Shown here piece after piece: positions 14,647 to 24,163 of a DNA stretch of 64,000 nt. The position numbers were made by a program, and so were the translations under genes. The first letter of the stretch is position 1. Every line of letters starts with the position of its first letter. Source of the DNA: Mycobacterium sp. ST-F2 (GTDB taxonomy: Bacteria > Actinomycetota > Actinomycetes > Mycobacteriales > Mycobacteriaceae). Where the stretch lies: assembly GCF_001905655.1 (NCBI RefSeq), contig NZ_JMHT01000008.1, positions 92,545 through 156,544 on the forward strand. Reading direction: 5' to 3'. A model generated the notes under the pieces. That model had not been told where the DNA came from. It saw only the letters and a program-made list of their open reading frames with translations, and made no database searches.

Positions 14647-15222
14647 CTACCAGGCGTGGACGGTGTTCTGCGCTGCCTCGACGCCGTGCTGCAGCAGCAA
14701 TTCCGTTGCGTCAGCCGCTTGTTCGAGGATGGTGCCCAGCTCGGGCCGCTCGCGAGAATTGAAGTTCTCCAGCACGAACGCGGCCGGATCCTGGCGGCCC
14801 GGCGGCCGGCCCACACCGATGCGGACACGTTGAAAGTCCTTGGTGCCCAAGGCGGAAGCGATCGAACGCAGGCCGTTGTGGCCACCCTCGCCGCCGCCGA
14901 ACTTGAGCCGGATGCGGCCGAAGTCGATGTCCAGCTCGTCGTGGAGCACCACGATGTCGGCGGGATCGACCGAATAGAACTTCGCCAAAGGTCCGACGTG
15001 CCTACCGGATTCGTTCATGTAGGTGCGCGGCTTGGCGAGCACCACGGACCGGCCTCCCAGCCGGCCCGTGGTGACCTCAGCTCCGGATTTCTTGTGCACC
15101 TTGAATCCTGAGCCGATGCGCTCGGCCAGGATGTCGGCAACCAGAAATCCAACGTTGTGCCGCGTTGTTTCGTAGCGCGGCCCAGGATTGCCCAGGCCGA
15201 CCACCAGCAGTGGCTCGGCCAA
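14647..15222 (-). CDS. pth: peptidyl-tRNA hydrolase
   Basis: Releases tRNA from prematurely dropped peptidyl-tRNA. The 191-residue bacterial-type enzyme has the N-terminal [18 protein letters not shown] motif with the catalytic histidine, the HDELDIDFG aspartate region, and [12 protein letters not shown]. It lies 6 bases downstream of rplY on the same strand, the usual mycobacterial pair (Rv1014c-Rv1015c). Confidence 0.96.
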   Translation of the reverse strand: MAEPLLVVGLGNPGPRYETTRHNVGFLVADILAERIGSGFKVHKKSGAEVTTGRLGGRSVVLAKPRTYMNESGRHVGPLAKFYSVDPADIVVLHDELDIDFGRIRLKFGGGEGGHNGLRSIASALGTKDFQRVRIGVGRPPGRQDPAAFVLENFNSRERPELGTILEQAADATELLLQHGVEAAQNTVHAW

Positions 15223-15228
15223 AGCGGA

Positions 15229-15894
15229 CTACTCCGACTCGGCAGCGGCCTCTTCGGCCGCCTCGCCCTCGGCAGCGGCCTCGCCCGAAGCGGCCTCTTC
15301 CTCGCCGGCGCCCTCGGCGTCCAGGTCCTCAGCGGTCGGCGCGGCGACGACGTTGATGACCAGGGTCTCGGCGTCGGTCACCAGGGTGACGCCCTTGGGC
15401 AGCTCGACCTGGCCGGCCAGGATCTGGGTGCCGGCCTCGACGCCCTCGACCGAGACGGTCAGAGACTCGGGGATCGACAGCGCCTCGGCCTCGATCTGGA
15501 TGGTGTTGGCGTCCTGGGTGACCAGGGTGCCGGAGGCGGCATCACCCTCGACGACGACGTTCACGTCGACGGTGACCTTCTCGCCACGCTTCACGACGAT
15601 GAGGTCGGCGTGCTCGATGTTGCGCTTGATCGGGTGGACGACGACCTGCTTGGTCAGCGCGAGCTGCTCCTTGCCGGCGATGTCGAGGGTCAGCACGGCG
15701 TTGGTGCCCGAGTTACGCAGCACGGCGGCGAAGTCGTGGGCGTTGATCTCGAGGTGCTGCGGGTCGGTGCCGTGGCCGTACAGGACGACGGGCACGCGGC
15801 CTTCGCGACGGGCGAGACGCGAGGCGCCCTTGCCGGTCCGGGTGCGGACCGCAGCGGTCAGATTGTTCGAGGTGGGGGCCGCGTTCTTGGCCAT
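15229..15894 (-). CDS. rplY: 50S ribosomal protein L25/general stress protein Ctc
   Basis: Binds 5S rRNA in the large subunit. 221 residues: an N-terminal L25 domain ([20 protein letters not shown]), a TL5-type beta-barrel domain, and a very acidic Ala/Glu-rich tail over the last 30 residues. The length is normal for the long Ctc form of actinobacteria. The 140 bases upstream carry no gene and presumably hold the promoter of the rplY-pth unit. Confidence 0.95.
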   Translation of the reverse strand: MAKNAAPTSNNLTAAVRTRTGKGASRLARREGRVPVVLYGHGTDPQHLEINAHDFAAVLRNSGTNAVLTLDIAGKEQLALTKQVVVHPIKRNIEHADLIVVKRGEKVTVDVNVVVEGDAASGTLVTQDANTIQIEAEALSIPESLTVSVEGVEAGTQILAGQVELPKGVTLVTDAETLVINVVAAPTAEDLDAEGAGEEEAASGEAAAEGEAAEEAAAESE

Positions 15895-16034
15895 GTGAAT
15901 CGCTCCTGATGCCGTATCTACTGGGTGGCACGGCCAGGGCTGAGCACGAAAGTGCTGAACTCCCGTCGATAACGGTCGTCTGAAACCAGACCGACCCTCG
16001 CCGTGATCGTCAGTCAGACTAGCGGAACTGCCCC

Positions 16035-16904
16035 TTACAGCGGAAATTCAGTGGCGGTGAGCTGGGCAGACAGGTCCCAGAGCGCCGTCGCGGTGCGCGC
16101 CGAGCGGGCGGCCGGCTTGATCAGCTGCGTCGGACCGGTGGGCCCGCGGAAGCAGAATTTCGGGCCGACGAACGTATTGCCGGGTAGGTCCTGTGACGCC
16201 GCGAACAGCGTCTGCTGGGCGCCGAAGGCGGCGGGGGTGGCGATCTTGTTGGCGGCGATCCAGAACTTGTCGCCGAACTCGTTGCCGGTGTGGCCCTGCA
16301 GGTTGGTGGCCGAGTAGCCAGGGTGTGCAGCCAGGGCTCGCACCGGGGAGCCGGCCAGCGACAGCCGGCGCTGCAGGTCCTTGGTGAACAGCAGGTTCGC
16401 GAGCTTCGACTGCCCGTACGCCAGCCAGGCCGAGTACGGCCGCGACTTCCAGTTCAAGTCCTTGAGGCTGATGTAGCCCAGCGCGTGCAGCCCCGACGAC
16501 ACCGTGACCACGCGGTCGGTGATCTTCGGCAGCAGCAGATTGGTCAGGGCGAAATGGCCCAGGTGGTTGGTGCCGATCTGGCTCTCGAAACCGTCGACGG
16601 TCAGGGAGAACGGCACGGCCATGATCCCGGCGTTGTTGATGAGGACGTCGACCTTGTCGACGTCGGCCGCGAACTCGCGCACCGAAGCCAGGTTCTGCAG
16701 ATCCAACTGCCGGACCTCGACGTCGCCGGTCATGCCAGCGGCTGCGGCGTCGCCCTTGGCGGTGTTGCGGCAGGCCAGGATGACCTTGGCGCCCACGCGG
16801 GCCAGTTCACGGGCGGTGACCTCGCCGAGGCCACTGTTGGCGCCGGTGACGATGACGGTGCGGCCGGCGAAAGAAGGAAGGTCGGCGGCAGTCCATTCGC
16901 TCAT
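16035..16904 (-). CDS. short-chain dehydrogenase/reductase
   Basis: 289-residue NAD(P)-dependent SDR. The Rossmann motif [12 protein letters not shown] is near residue 20, NNAGIM near 90, and the catalytic YGQSK near 162, with the matching serine in VSSGLHA. The sequence resembles the retinol-dehydrogenase/oxidoreductase branch common in mycobacteria; substrate unknown. It is divergent from the ECF transporter. The 106-base gap contains a short inverted repeat, TAACGAATCCGTTA, at 16951-16964. Confidence 0.88.
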   Translation of the reverse strand: MSEWTAADLPSFAGRTVIVTGANSGLGEVTARELARVGAKVILACRNTAKGDAAAAGMTGDVEVRQLDLQNLASVREFAADVDKVDVLINNAGIMAVPFSLTVDGFESQIGTNHLGHFALTNLLLPKITDRVVTVSSGLHALGYISLKDLNWKSRPYSAWLAYGQSKLANLLFTKDLQRRLSLAGSPVRALAAHPGYSATNLQGHTGNEFGDKFWIAANKIATPAAFGAQQTLFAASQDLPGNTFVGPKFCFRGPTGPTQLIKPAARSARTATALWDLSAQLTATEFPL

Positions 16905-17010
16905 GGGGCAAGCCTAGATCCAGTCCCTTGCGTGCGCTCGCAGCCGACCCTAACGAATCCGTTAATAACGATGTGGTGGGATTGACGGGGTTATCGGAGG
17001 GTTTCGTGGG

Positions 17011-19059
17011 TTGCTGTCAATGGCAGACCTGGAACATAGTCCACGTGAAGTGGGGGAAATTCGGGTGGTGAACCGTTGCCGTAATGGAATGCAGCCGGCG
17101 GAGTTCGCACAGGCGGCGATGACTGCCGCGCTGATGGGTGCGATCGCGGTGGTGTCGATCGTTCTCCCCGGCGCGGTGGTGTTTGCGTGGCTTGGCGCTG
17201 TGCCGATGGGCGTGCTGAGCTATCGGCACCGAGTGCGGGTTGGGTTCGCGGCTGCCATTGCCGCGTGCTTGATCGCCTTTCTGGTCTCCGGCTTCGGCGG
17301 ACTCGTGTCGGCTTTCACATGTGCCTACATGGGCGCGATTTCGGGTCAGGTGAAACGGCGTGGGCGCGGCGCGTTCACCATGCTCGCCGTGGCCGCGGGC
17401 TGGGGCGTGGTCGCGGCAAGCTTTTGCGTGGGTCTGTTCGCGTCGCTGGTCCATCTGCGGGAAGTGGTCATCGGTGCCATCGGCGCGAATGTCGGTGGGC
17501 TCGCGCTTCTCACGCACGGAATACCTGGGCTAGGCGCGGCAACCGGCGCGTTCCATCGCGCAGTCCAGGGCTGGTTGGTGCACTGGCCGTGGTTCTTTGA
17601 GATCTCGGTGTGGCTGCTCGTCATCTTCGGCACGTCGTTCGGCTGGAGAGTGTTGGGGCCGGTGTTGCGCCGCATCGAAGCGGTCACAGATCTGTCGATC
17701 GACGGAAGTCTTTCTGCCATCGACAATTCCGCTCCTGCCGGCCCGCTACCAGTGGTGCTCGACGAGGTGAGCTACCGGTATCCCGGTGCGGATTCGGACG
17801 CATTGGCGCCGGTGAGTTTCGACGTCGATTTCGGAGATCACGTCGCGGTGACCGGTCCCAACGGTTCCGGGAAATCCACGCTGATGCGCATTCTCGCCGG
17901 AAGCCAACCCACCGGTGGGCGAGTGGAACGTCCGGCGGGGGTCGGTCTCGGTCAGGTGGGCGGTACGGCCCTGGTTCTCCAGCATCCCGAGAGTCAGATC
18001 CTCGGCCTCCGAATGGCCGACGATGTGGTGTGGGGGTTACCTCATGATCGCGAAGTCGACGTCGACGGCCTGCTGAGCGAAGTGGGTCTGGGCGGTATGG
18101 GGCATCGTGACACCGCCGGACTGTCGGGTGGCGAACTTCAGCGTCTCGCCGTCGCCTCCGCGCTGGCTCGTCAGCCGGCCCTGCTCGTGGCGGATGAAGT
18201 CACCACGATGGTCGATCAGGCCGGCCGGGATTCGGTGATCAAGGTCCTCGACGGTCTGACTCAGCACCACCGGCTGGGCCTCGTGCACATCACGCACTAT
18301 CCGGGCGAGGCGGCTTCTGCTGATCGGGTCGTTCAACTCGGTGGCCCCCGGACGTCCACGCCGGCCCCTCTGAAGCCTGAACCCCCGGAAATCGCGACGG
18401 CGACAACAGTTCTCGATATCCGAAACGTGTCCTTCGACTACGCGCCGGGCACCGTGTGGTCGCGGCCCGTGCTGCAGGACGTCTCGTTGTCGGTGTCAGA
18501 AGGCGACGGGGTACTGCTGTGTGGGGGTAACGGCTCCGGCAAGTCCACCCTCGCCTGGATCATGGCCGGCTTGCTGTCACCGACATCCGGCGAATGCCTC
18601 CTCGACGGTCGGCCTACCGCGGAGCAGGTCGGCGCAGCCGCGTTGTGCTTCCAGGCTGCCCGGCTGCAGTTGTTGCGTGGGCATGCCGGTGGTGCTGTTG
18701 CGGCGTTGGCTGGCCTGGCCGGCGCCGACACCGAGAACATTCAGCAGGCGTTGTCATCGGTGAGCCTCGATCCCGGCATCGCAGACGTGCTCGTCGACCG
18801 GCTCAGCGGTGGCCAGCTGCGACGCGTCGCTCTCGCTGGACTGCTTGCCCGCTCGCCTCGACTGCTCATCCTCGACGAGCCATTGGCTGGGCTGGATATC
18901 GATGCCCAATCGGACTTGATCGACCTGCTGCTGAGCATCCGAGCCAAGGGACAGACCGTGATCGTGATTTCTCATGACGTCGACAGCCTGTCGCCTCTGT
19001 GTCCGCGAGTCATCCACCTCGAGCGCGGAGCTCTGGCGGAGCAGGCGGCCCAGCGATGA
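17011..19059 (+). CDS. ECF transporter: membrane S-like domain fused to two ABC ATPases
   Basis: 682 residues. An N-terminal membrane region (about 30-220) with several hydrophobic helices is followed by ATPase one (Walker A GPNGSGKST near 282, signature LSGGELQRL near 370, DEVTTMVDQ). ATPase two follows (Walker A GGNGSGKST near 506, signature LSGGQLRRV near 597, LILDEPLAGLD). In most ECF systems S, A and A' are separate chains; M. tuberculosis Rv2326c is a similar fusion as I recall. The start is uncertain: TTG 17011 lies 10 bases after GGAGG, and ATG 17020 is possible. Its stop overlaps the EcfT start. The vitamin or metal transported is unknown. Confidence 0.85.
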   Translation: MLSMADLEHSPREVGEIRVVNRCRNGMQPAEFAQAAMTAALMGAIAVVSIVLPGAVVFAWLGAVPMGVLSYRHRVRVGFAAAIAACLIAFLVSGFGGLVSAFTCAYMGAISGQVKRRGRGAFTMLAVAAGWGVVAASFCVGLFASLVHLREVVIGAIGANVGGLALLTHGIPGLGAATGAFHRAVQGWLVHWPWFFEISVWLLVIFGTSFGWRVLGPVLRRIEAVTDLSIDGSLSAIDNSAPAGPLPVVLDEVSYRYPGADSDALAPVSFDVDFGDHVAVTGPNGSGKSTLMRILAGSQPTGGRVERPAGVGLGQVGGTALVLQHPESQILGLRMADDVVWGLPHDREVDVDGLLSEVGLGGMGHRDTAGLSGGELQRLAVASALARQPALLVADEVTTMVDQAGRDSVIKVLDGLTQHHRLGLVHITHYPGEAASADRVVQLGGPRTSTPAPLKPEPPEIATATTVLDIRNVSFDYAPGTVWSRPVLQDVSLSVSEGDGVLLCGGNGSGKSTLAWIMAGLLSPTSGECLLDGRPTAEQVGAAALCFQAARLQLLRGHAGGAVAALAGLAGADTENIQQALSSVSLDPGIADVLVDRLSGGQLRRVALAGLLARSPRLLILDEPLAGLDIDAQSDLIDLLLSIRAKGQTVIVISHDVDSLSPLCPRVIHLERGALAEQAAQR

Positions 19060-19823
19060 AGCGGCCATTGATGTTGATGCGGCCGGTGCCGGGGCCGTCG
19101 CCCGTCCATAGCCTGTGGGCAGGAACCAAACTTGTTGCCGTCCTGGCAGTTTCGGTCCTGCTGACGGTTTCTCCGTCATGGCGCGCCATTGGGCTCACCG
19201 CGCTGCTGATTCTGATCACGGCGGTACTGGCTCGCATCCCGTACACGTGTATTCCGTCGGTGCCGCGGTGGATTTGGGTCGTCGTGGTGGTGGGTAGCGT
19301 GTTCACGATCGCCAACGGTGGTGCGCCCTACCTCGAAATAGGTTCGGTGACAGTCGGTCTCGGCGGTTATCTGGATTTCCTGCGAGTCACCGCGCTGGGC
19401 CTTGTTCTGCTGGGTATGGGCGCAGTGGCGTCGTGGACAACCGAACCCGCCGACATCGCGCCGGCTGTCGCAAGGCTGGGCCGGCCGTTGCGGTGCCTGC
19501 GGCTGCCTGTCGATGACTGGGCGGTGACGATCGCCCTCGCGTTCCGCATGTTCCCGATGCTCACCGAAGAGTTTCGGTTGCTCACCGCGGCCCGGCGACT
19601 GCAGCCGCCTCCGCCTGAAAAGCGTTCCCGCCGAGCTGAAGTGGTCGACGTGTGTACCGCCGCGATGGTCGTGTCGCTGCGCCGGGCCTCCGAGATGGGT
19701 GACGCGATCACCGCCCGCGGCGGCACCGGGCGCATCTCTGCGAGCTCTGACCGGCCGGGATGGCCGGACGTGCTTGCGATGGTCGTCGTTATGGCGATTT
19801 TCGTGCTGGCGTTGGCCTTTTGA
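19056..19823 (+). CDS. ECF transporter transmembrane coupling protein EcfT
   Basis: 255 residues with about five hydrophobic segments (for example WRAIGLTALLILITAVLA, WIWVVVVVGSVF, and the C-terminal VLAMVVVMAIFVLALAF). The cytoplasmic loop contains the ARG coupling motif (DAITARGGTG) that docks into the ATPases. ATG 19056 overlaps the stop of the fused ATPase gene by 4 bases. The two genes alone could form a complete transporter. The gene ends 3 bases before the convergent lpqT stop. Confidence 0.88.
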   Translation: MKRPLMLMRPVPGPSPVHSLWAGTKLVAVLAVSVLLTVSPSWRAIGLTALLILITAVLARIPYTCIPSVPRWIWVVVVVGSVFTIANGGAPYLEIGSVTVGLGGYLDFLRVTALGLVLLGMGAVASWTTEPADIAPAVARLGRPLRCLRLPVDDWAVTIALAFRMFPMLTEEFRLLTAARRLQPPPPEKRSRRAEVVDVCTAAMVVSLRRASEMGDAITARGGTGRISASSDRPGWPDVLAMVVVMAIFVLALAF

Positions 19824-19826
19824 CCG

Positions 19827-20480
19827 CTACTTCGGGCCGACGGAGAAGCCCATGATGATCGCCTCGATGTCACCGGCTTGTTCTTTGGCCTGCTCGGCGT
19901 AGGTCGTGACGGTCAGCTGGATCAGGTAGTGGATACCCGGCCGTGGCGGGGACGGCTGGGCGATGATGATCCGGTTGTAGGACTGCATCCGGCGGTTGTG
20001 CAGGTCGTAGCTGCCCTCGATCATCGCCGACGGGTAACCCTGGAAATCCTGGTTGGAGCTGTAGAGCTTCTTGAAGTTCTCGGACAGCAGGGCATCGGCG
20101 TCGGAATGCTGGAGCGCGTCCTTGACGTCGAAGTCGCCGGACAGCTGGAACACCATCAGCATCGCCAGGGGATATGTGTCGTTCTTGGCGATGGTCACGG
20201 TGCCGGGCGAGTAGTTGAGGTTCTTGTATCCCGTCCAGCCCTGCGGCCGGGGCAGCGTCACCTTGAAGTCGGTGAGCTGGTCGGGGATGACTTGCTTGCT
20301 CTGCACGCCGAGCTTGTTCAGGTAGTCCGGGAAGGGAATGAGACTGGCCTTGTCCACCGGCGCCGTGGTGGTGGTCGGCGTCGTCGACCAGATCGACTTG
20401 TAGTCAGGCGTTTTCGCCTCGCACGCGGTGAGTGCCAGAGCGATGGACGCCGACGCCACGGCCACCCGAAGCAGGGTCAC
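19827..20480 (-). CDS. lpqT: lipoprotein LpqT
   Basis: 217-residue lipoprotein with a signal peptide and a lipobox LTAC (Cys20), followed by a Thr/Pro-rich linker (STTPTTTTAPVD) and a globular domain of the LpqN/LpqT type. It is exported and anchored to the outer face of the membrane; its role is not established. The GTG start overlaps the stop of the upstream ArsC-family gene by 4 bases. It occupies the Rv1016c position next to prsA. Confidence 0.9.
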   Translation of the reverse strand: MTLLRVAVASASIALALTACEAKTPDYKSIWSTTPTTTTAPVDKASLIPFPDYLNKLGVQSKQVIPDQLTDFKVTLPRPQGWTGYKNLNYSPGTVTIAKNDTYPLAMLMVFQLSGDFDVKDALQHSDADALLSENFKKLYSSNQDFQGYPSAMIEGSYDLHNRRMQSYNRIIIAQPSPPRPGIHYLIQLTVTTYAEQAKEQAGDIEAIIMGFSVGPK

Positions 20481-20815
20481 AGAATCTCGCGGACCGCGTC
20501 GATCGGGCGGGCCAGCCGGGTGCCCTTGTCGGTGACGACGAACGGCCGCTCGATCAGGATCGGGTGCTGCGCCATGGCGTCGAGCAGCTGCTCGTCGGTG
20601 GCGTCGGCCAGATTCAGTTCGGCATAGAGGGATTCGCGCTTACGCACCGCGGTGCGCACGTCGATACCGGCATCGTTGATCATTGCCACGAGCTCGGCCC
20701 GGCTCGGCGGCGTCTTCAGGTACTGCACGACCTCGGGCTCGATGCCGTTCTCCCGCAACAGATCCAACGTCTTGCGGGAGGTCGAGCACTTCGGATTGTG
20801 GAAAATCCGGGCCAT
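20477..20815 (-). CDS. ArsC/Spx-family arsenate reductase-like protein
   Basis: 112-residue thioredoxin-fold protein. It has the N-terminal active-site Cys in NPKCSTSRKTLDLL and the conserved RKRE and the ERPFVV/R segments of glutaredoxin-linked ArsC. The family reduces arsenate, but members outside ars operons may be stress thiol proteins. No other ars gene is nearby. It follows the prsA stop with no gap and runs into lpqT by GTGA overlap, so it is transcribed with prsA. Confidence 0.85.
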   Translation of the reverse strand: MARIFHNPKCSTSRKTLDLLRENGIEPEVVQYLKTPPSRAELVAMINDAGIDVRTAVRKRESLYAELNLADATDEQLLDAMAQHPILIERPFVVTDKGTRLARPIDAVREIL

Positions 20816-21796
20816 TTAGGCGGATCCGTCGAAAAGGCCGGTGACCGAGCCGTTTTCGAACACCGCGCGGATGGTCGACGCCAGCAGCGGCGCGATCGAC
20901 AGCACGGTCAGGGCGTCGAACTGCTTGTCCGGCGTGATGGGCAGTGTGTTGGTGACGATGACCTCGCGGGCGCCGCAGTCGGCGAGGCGCTGGGCGGCCG
21001 GGTCGGACAGCACACCGTGCGTGGCGGCGATGATGACGTCCTTGGCGCCGTCCTCGCGCAGCAGCTTGACCGCGCCGGCGATGGTGCCACCGGTGTCGAT
21101 CATGTCGTCGGTCAGGATGCAGGTCTTGCCCTTGACCTCACCGACGACGCGGTTGGCCTTGACCTGGTTGGGGACCAGCGGATCGCGGGTCTTGTGGATG
21201 AAGGCCAGCGGCACGCCGCCCAGGGAGTCGGCCCACTTCTCGGCGACGCGCACGCGGCCGGAGTCGGGAGAGACCACGACCAGGTCGGAATCGGAGTACT
21301 TGTCACCGATGTAGCCGCACAGCAGCGACTGGCCGCGCATGTGGTCGACGGGGCCGTCGAAGAAGCCCTGAATCTGGTCGGTGTGCAGGTCGACCGAGAC
21401 GATGCGGTCGGCACCGGCGGTCTTGAGCAGGTCGGCGACCAGGCGGGCCGAGATGGGCTCGCGGCCGCGGTGCTTCTTGTCCTGGCGCGCGTACGGGTAG
21501 AACGGCAGGATCGCGGTGACCCGCTTGGCCGACCCGCGCTTGAGCGCGTCGATCATGATGAGCTGTTCCATCAGCCAGTGGTTCAGCGGCGCGGGGTGGC
21601 TCTGCAGCACGAAGGCGTCACTGCCACGCACCGACTCGTCGAAGCGGACGAAGATCTCGCCGTTCGCGAAGTCCCGGGACGTCTGCGGGGTGACCTCGAT
21701 GCCGAGCTCTTTGGCGACCTGTTCGGCCAGTTCGGGGTGCGCGCGCCCCGAGAAGAGCATCAGATTTTTGCGGTTGTCGGTCCAGTCCGTGGCCAC
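20816..21796 (-). CDS. prsA: ribose-phosphate pyrophosphokinase
   Basis: Makes PRPP from ribose-5-phosphate and ATP for nucleotide, His, Trp and cell-wall arabinan precursors. From GTG 21796 it has 326 residues, the family length. Visible motifs are the NGEIFVRF segment, the flexible loop PYARQDKKHRGREPI, and the PRPP-binding motif DDMIDTGGTIAGA near residue 225. The longer upstream reading frame (to 22048) overlaps glmU and lacks family similarity, so I rejected it. Confidence 0.96.
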   Translation of the reverse strand: MATDWTDNRKNLMLFSGRAHPELAEQVAKELGIEVTPQTSRDFANGEIFVRFDESVRGSDAFVLQSHPAPLNHWLMEQLIMIDALKRGSAKRVTAILPFYPYARQDKKHRGREPISARLVADLLKTAGADRIVSVDLHTDQIQGFFDGPVDHMRGQSLLCGYIGDKYSDSDLVVVSPDSGRVRVAEKWADSLGGVPLAFIHKTRDPLVPNQVKANRVVGEVKGKTCILTDDMIDTGGTIAGAVKLLREDGAKDVIIAATHGVLSDPAAQRLADCGAREVIVTNTLPITPDKQFDALTVLSIAPLLASTIRAVFENGSVTGLFDGSA

Positions 21797-21846
21797 TGTG
21801 TGCTGCTTTCGCGGTGGGGGATCGATACGCGGTAATGGTACTTGCC

Positions 21847-21874
21847 GGTAACCCGGAACTGTTGCCGGGTTACC
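21847..21874 (-). terminator. hairpin between glmU and prsA
   Basis: A perfect 10-bp stem (GGTAACCCGG / CCGGGTTACC) with an 8-base loop in the 103-base gap between glmU and prsA. No T-run. It could be a terminator, a processing site or an attenuator of prsA. Confidence 0.5.
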
Positions 21875-21899
21875 AGAACGCCAACAACAAACGTCGAGC

Positions 21900-23342
21900 T
21901 CAGCTCTCGCCGCGCGCTTTCCTGGCGGCGGCGGCGGCCTTCGAGTCGGGCCGTTTGCGCTCCACCCAGCCCTCGATGTTGCGCTGCTCGCCCTTCGAAA
22001 CGGCCAGCGCACCGGGCGGTACGTCCTCGCGGACGACGGTGCCGGCACCGGTGTAGGCGCCGTCGCCGACGCTGACCGGCGCGACGAACATCGTGTCGGA
22101 GCCGGTGCGCACGTGCGAACCGATGGTGGTGCGGTTCTTGACCTCGCCGTCGTAGTTGACGAAGACGCTGGACGCGCCGATGTTGCTGTACTCGCCGATG
22201 TCGGCGTCCCCGACGTAGGTCAGGTGTGGCACTTTGGTGCCGGTGCCGATCTTCGAGTTCTTGACCTCGACGAAGGCGCCCAGCTTGCCGTCGGCGCCGA
22301 GCTCGGTGCCGGGCCGCAGGTAGGTGAACGGCCCGACGGTCGCGCCGGCGCCGATGACGGCCAGCTGCCCGTGGGTACGGATCACCTCGGCGCCGTCACC
22401 GACCTCCATGTCGGTCAGCGTGGTGTCGGGGCCGATGACGCAGTTCGCGCCGATGTCGGTGGCGCCCAGAAGCTGGGTGCACTGCTTGATGACGCTGTCG
22501 CGGCCGATGCTGACGTCGACGTCGATCCAGGTGGTGGCCGGGTCGATGATCGTGACGCCGGCGCGCTGGTGACCGGCGATGATGCGACGGTTCAACTCGG
22601 CGGCCACCTCGGACAGTTGCACGCGGTCGTTGACGCCGGAGACCTGCGCGCTGTCGTCGACGTGGTGGGCCCGGACGATCTGGCCGTCACCGCGGACGAT
22701 CGAGATGGCGTCGGTGAGGTAGAGCTCCTGCTGCGCGTTGTCCGAGCGCAGCCGGCTCAGGGCCGAACGCAGTGCCGCCGCGTCGAAGGCGTAGACCCCG
22801 GAGTTGACCTCGCGGATGGCGCGCTGGGATTCGGTGGCATCGGCCTGCTCGACGATGCCGATCACCTCGTGATCCTGTGTGCGCAGGATGCGGCCGTACC
22901 CGGTCGGGTTGGCGACGGTGGTGGTCAGGACTGTGGCTGCGGCGGTCGCGGAAGCGTGGGTGTCGACGAGGTCTGCGAGGGTGTCGGCGTCGAGCAGCGG
23001 CACGTCACCCGCGGTGACGACGACCGTGCCGGCGAAATCCTCGGGCAGCGCCGACAGGCCGCAGCTGACAGCGTGCCCGGTGCCGAGCTGCTCCTCCTGG
23101 ATGGCGACGGTGACGGTCCGGCCGAGGCCGCCCGCGATCTCGTGCACATGCGCGGTGACGCGCTCACGCTCCTTGCCGACGACCACGACCAGGTGAGTCG
23201 GGTTGACCTTCGCCACGGCATGCAGGGCGTGCGCCAGCATGCTGCGGCCGGCCAGCGTGTGCAGGACCTTGGGAATGTCGGAGCGCATCCGGGTGCCCGA
23301 CCCGGCCGCCAGGACGATGACGGCGGCTTCGCCTCGAGTCAC
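21900..23342 (-). CDS. glmU: bifunctional GlcN-1-P acetyltransferase/GlcNAc-1-P uridyltransferase
   Basis: Makes UDP-GlcNAc for peptidoglycan and the arabinogalactan linker. The N-terminal uridyltransferase domain starts with [20 protein letters not shown]. The C-terminal left-handed beta-helix acetyltransferase (from about residue 255) shows hexapeptide-repeat periodicity and ends in a basic, disordered tail. GTG 23342 has AGGAGAGG just upstream and gives 480 residues; the longer in-frame extension has no family similarity. Confidence 0.96.
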   Translation of the reverse strand: MTRGEAAVIVLAAGSGTRMRSDIPKVLHTLAGRSMLAHALHAVAKVNPTHLVVVVGKERERVTAHVHEIAGGLGRTVTVAIQEEQLGTGHAVSCGLSALPEDFAGTVVVTAGDVPLLDADTLADLVDTHASATAAATVLTTTVANPTGYGRILRTQDHEVIGIVEQADATESQRAIREVNSGVYAFDAAALRSALSRLRSDNAQQELYLTDAISIVRGDGQIVRAHHVDDSAQVSGVNDRVQLSEVAAELNRRIIAGHQRAGVTIIDPATTWIDVDVSIGRDSVIKQCTQLLGATDIGANCVIGPDTTLTDMEVGDGAEVIRTHGQLAVIGAGATVGPFTYLRPGTELGADGKLGAFVEVKNSKIGTGTKVPHLTYVGDADIGEYSNIGASSVFVNYDGEVKNRTTIGSHVRTGSDTMFVAPVSVGDGAYTGAGTVVREDVPPGALAVSKGEQRNIEGWVERKRPDSKAAAAARKARGES

Positions 23343-23369
23343 GTACGCCTCTCCTACACCGGTTGATCG

Positions 23370-23392
23370 GCGAGCCCAAGCCGTTGGCTCGC
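23370..23392 (-). terminator. small hairpin between tRNA-Gln and glmU
   Basis: GCGAGCC (23370-23376) and GGCTCGC (23386-23392) can form a 7-bp stem just downstream of the tRNA. It is a candidate terminator or processing site. Confidence 0.3.
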
Positions 23393-23412
23393 TCGGCAAG
23401 CCTCGCTCACTG

Positions 23413-23484
23413 CTCCGTCGCCAGGACTCGAACCTGAACTATCTGAACCAAAATCAGAGGTGCTGCCGATTACACCACGACGGA
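23413..23484 (-). tRNA. tRNA-Gln (anticodon TTG)
   Basis: 72 bases. The acceptor arms TCCGTCG and CGACGGA pair fully. The anticodon arm is TCTGA-TTTTGGT-TCAGA, with TTG at positions 34-36, and the T-loop is TTCGAGT. CCA is not encoded. It sits upstream of glmU, as in M. tuberculosis. Confidence 0.95.
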
Positions 23485-23527
23485 TTACTCGCCAGAGACT
23501 CTAATGCAAGCGGATAGGCTGGCGACC

Positions 23528-24163
23528 ATGGCAGCGGCGGAGAACGGGGCGCGCAGCCCTCGCGCGCGCATGACCGGCAGTGAACGCCGTCAACAGCTCA
23601 TCGAGATCGCCAAGTCGCTGTTCGCCGAGCGCGGTTACGACGGCACGTCCATCGAGGAGATCGCGCAGCGCGCCAACGTCTCCAAGCCCGTCGTCTACGA
23701 GCATTTCGGCGGTAAAGAAGGTCTGTACGCCGTCGTGGTGGATCGCGAGATGTCCGCATTGCTCGACGGCATCACGTCGTCGCTCACCAACAACCGGTCC
23801 CGGGTGCGGGTCGAGCGGGTGGCCCTGGCGCTGCTGACGTACGTCGAGGAGCACACCGACGGCTTCCGCATCCTGATCCGCGACTCACCCGCGACCATCA
23901 CCGCCGGTACCTACGCGACGCTGCTCAACGACGCCGTCAACCAGGTGTCGTCGATCCTTGCCGGTGACTTCTCCCGGCGCGGGCTCGATCCGGAGTTGGC
24001 GCCGTTGTACGCGCAGGCGCTGGTCGGTTCGGTGTCGATGACGGCGCAGTGGTGGCTGGACGTGCGGCAGCCCAAGAAGGAAGTGGTCGCCGCGCATGTG
24101 GTCAATCTGTGCTGGAACGGCCTGACGCATCTCGAGTCCGACCCGGAGCTGCACGAGGGTTAA
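23528..24163 (+). CDS. TetR family transcriptional regulator
   Basis: 211 residues from ATG 23528. The N-terminal helix-turn-helix domain is RRQQLIEIAKSLFAERGYDG to KPVVYEHFGGKEGLYAVV, followed by a ligand-binding helical domain ending TAQWWLDVRQPKKEVVA. It corresponds to M. tuberculosis Rv1019, which sits before mfd; the targets are not readable here. Its stop TAA (24161-24163) overlaps by 3 bases the convergent stop of the next gene at the palindrome GTTAAC. Confidence 0.92.
   Translation: MAAAENGARSPRARMTGSERRQQLIEIAKSLFAERGYDGTSIEEIAQRANVSKPVVYEHFGGKEGLYAVVVDREMSALLDGITSSLTNNRSRVRVERVALALLTYVEEHTDGFRILIRDSPATITAGTYATLLNDAVNQVSSILAGDFSRRGLDPELAPLYAQALVGSVSMTAQWWLDVRQPKKEVVAAHVVNLCWNGLTHLESDPELHEG

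Noticed and set aside
20816..22048. Longer N-terminus for prsA (410 residues)
   Set aside because: The extra 84 residues overlap glmU and its hairpin, are Arg/Pro-rich, and lie before the conserved family start.
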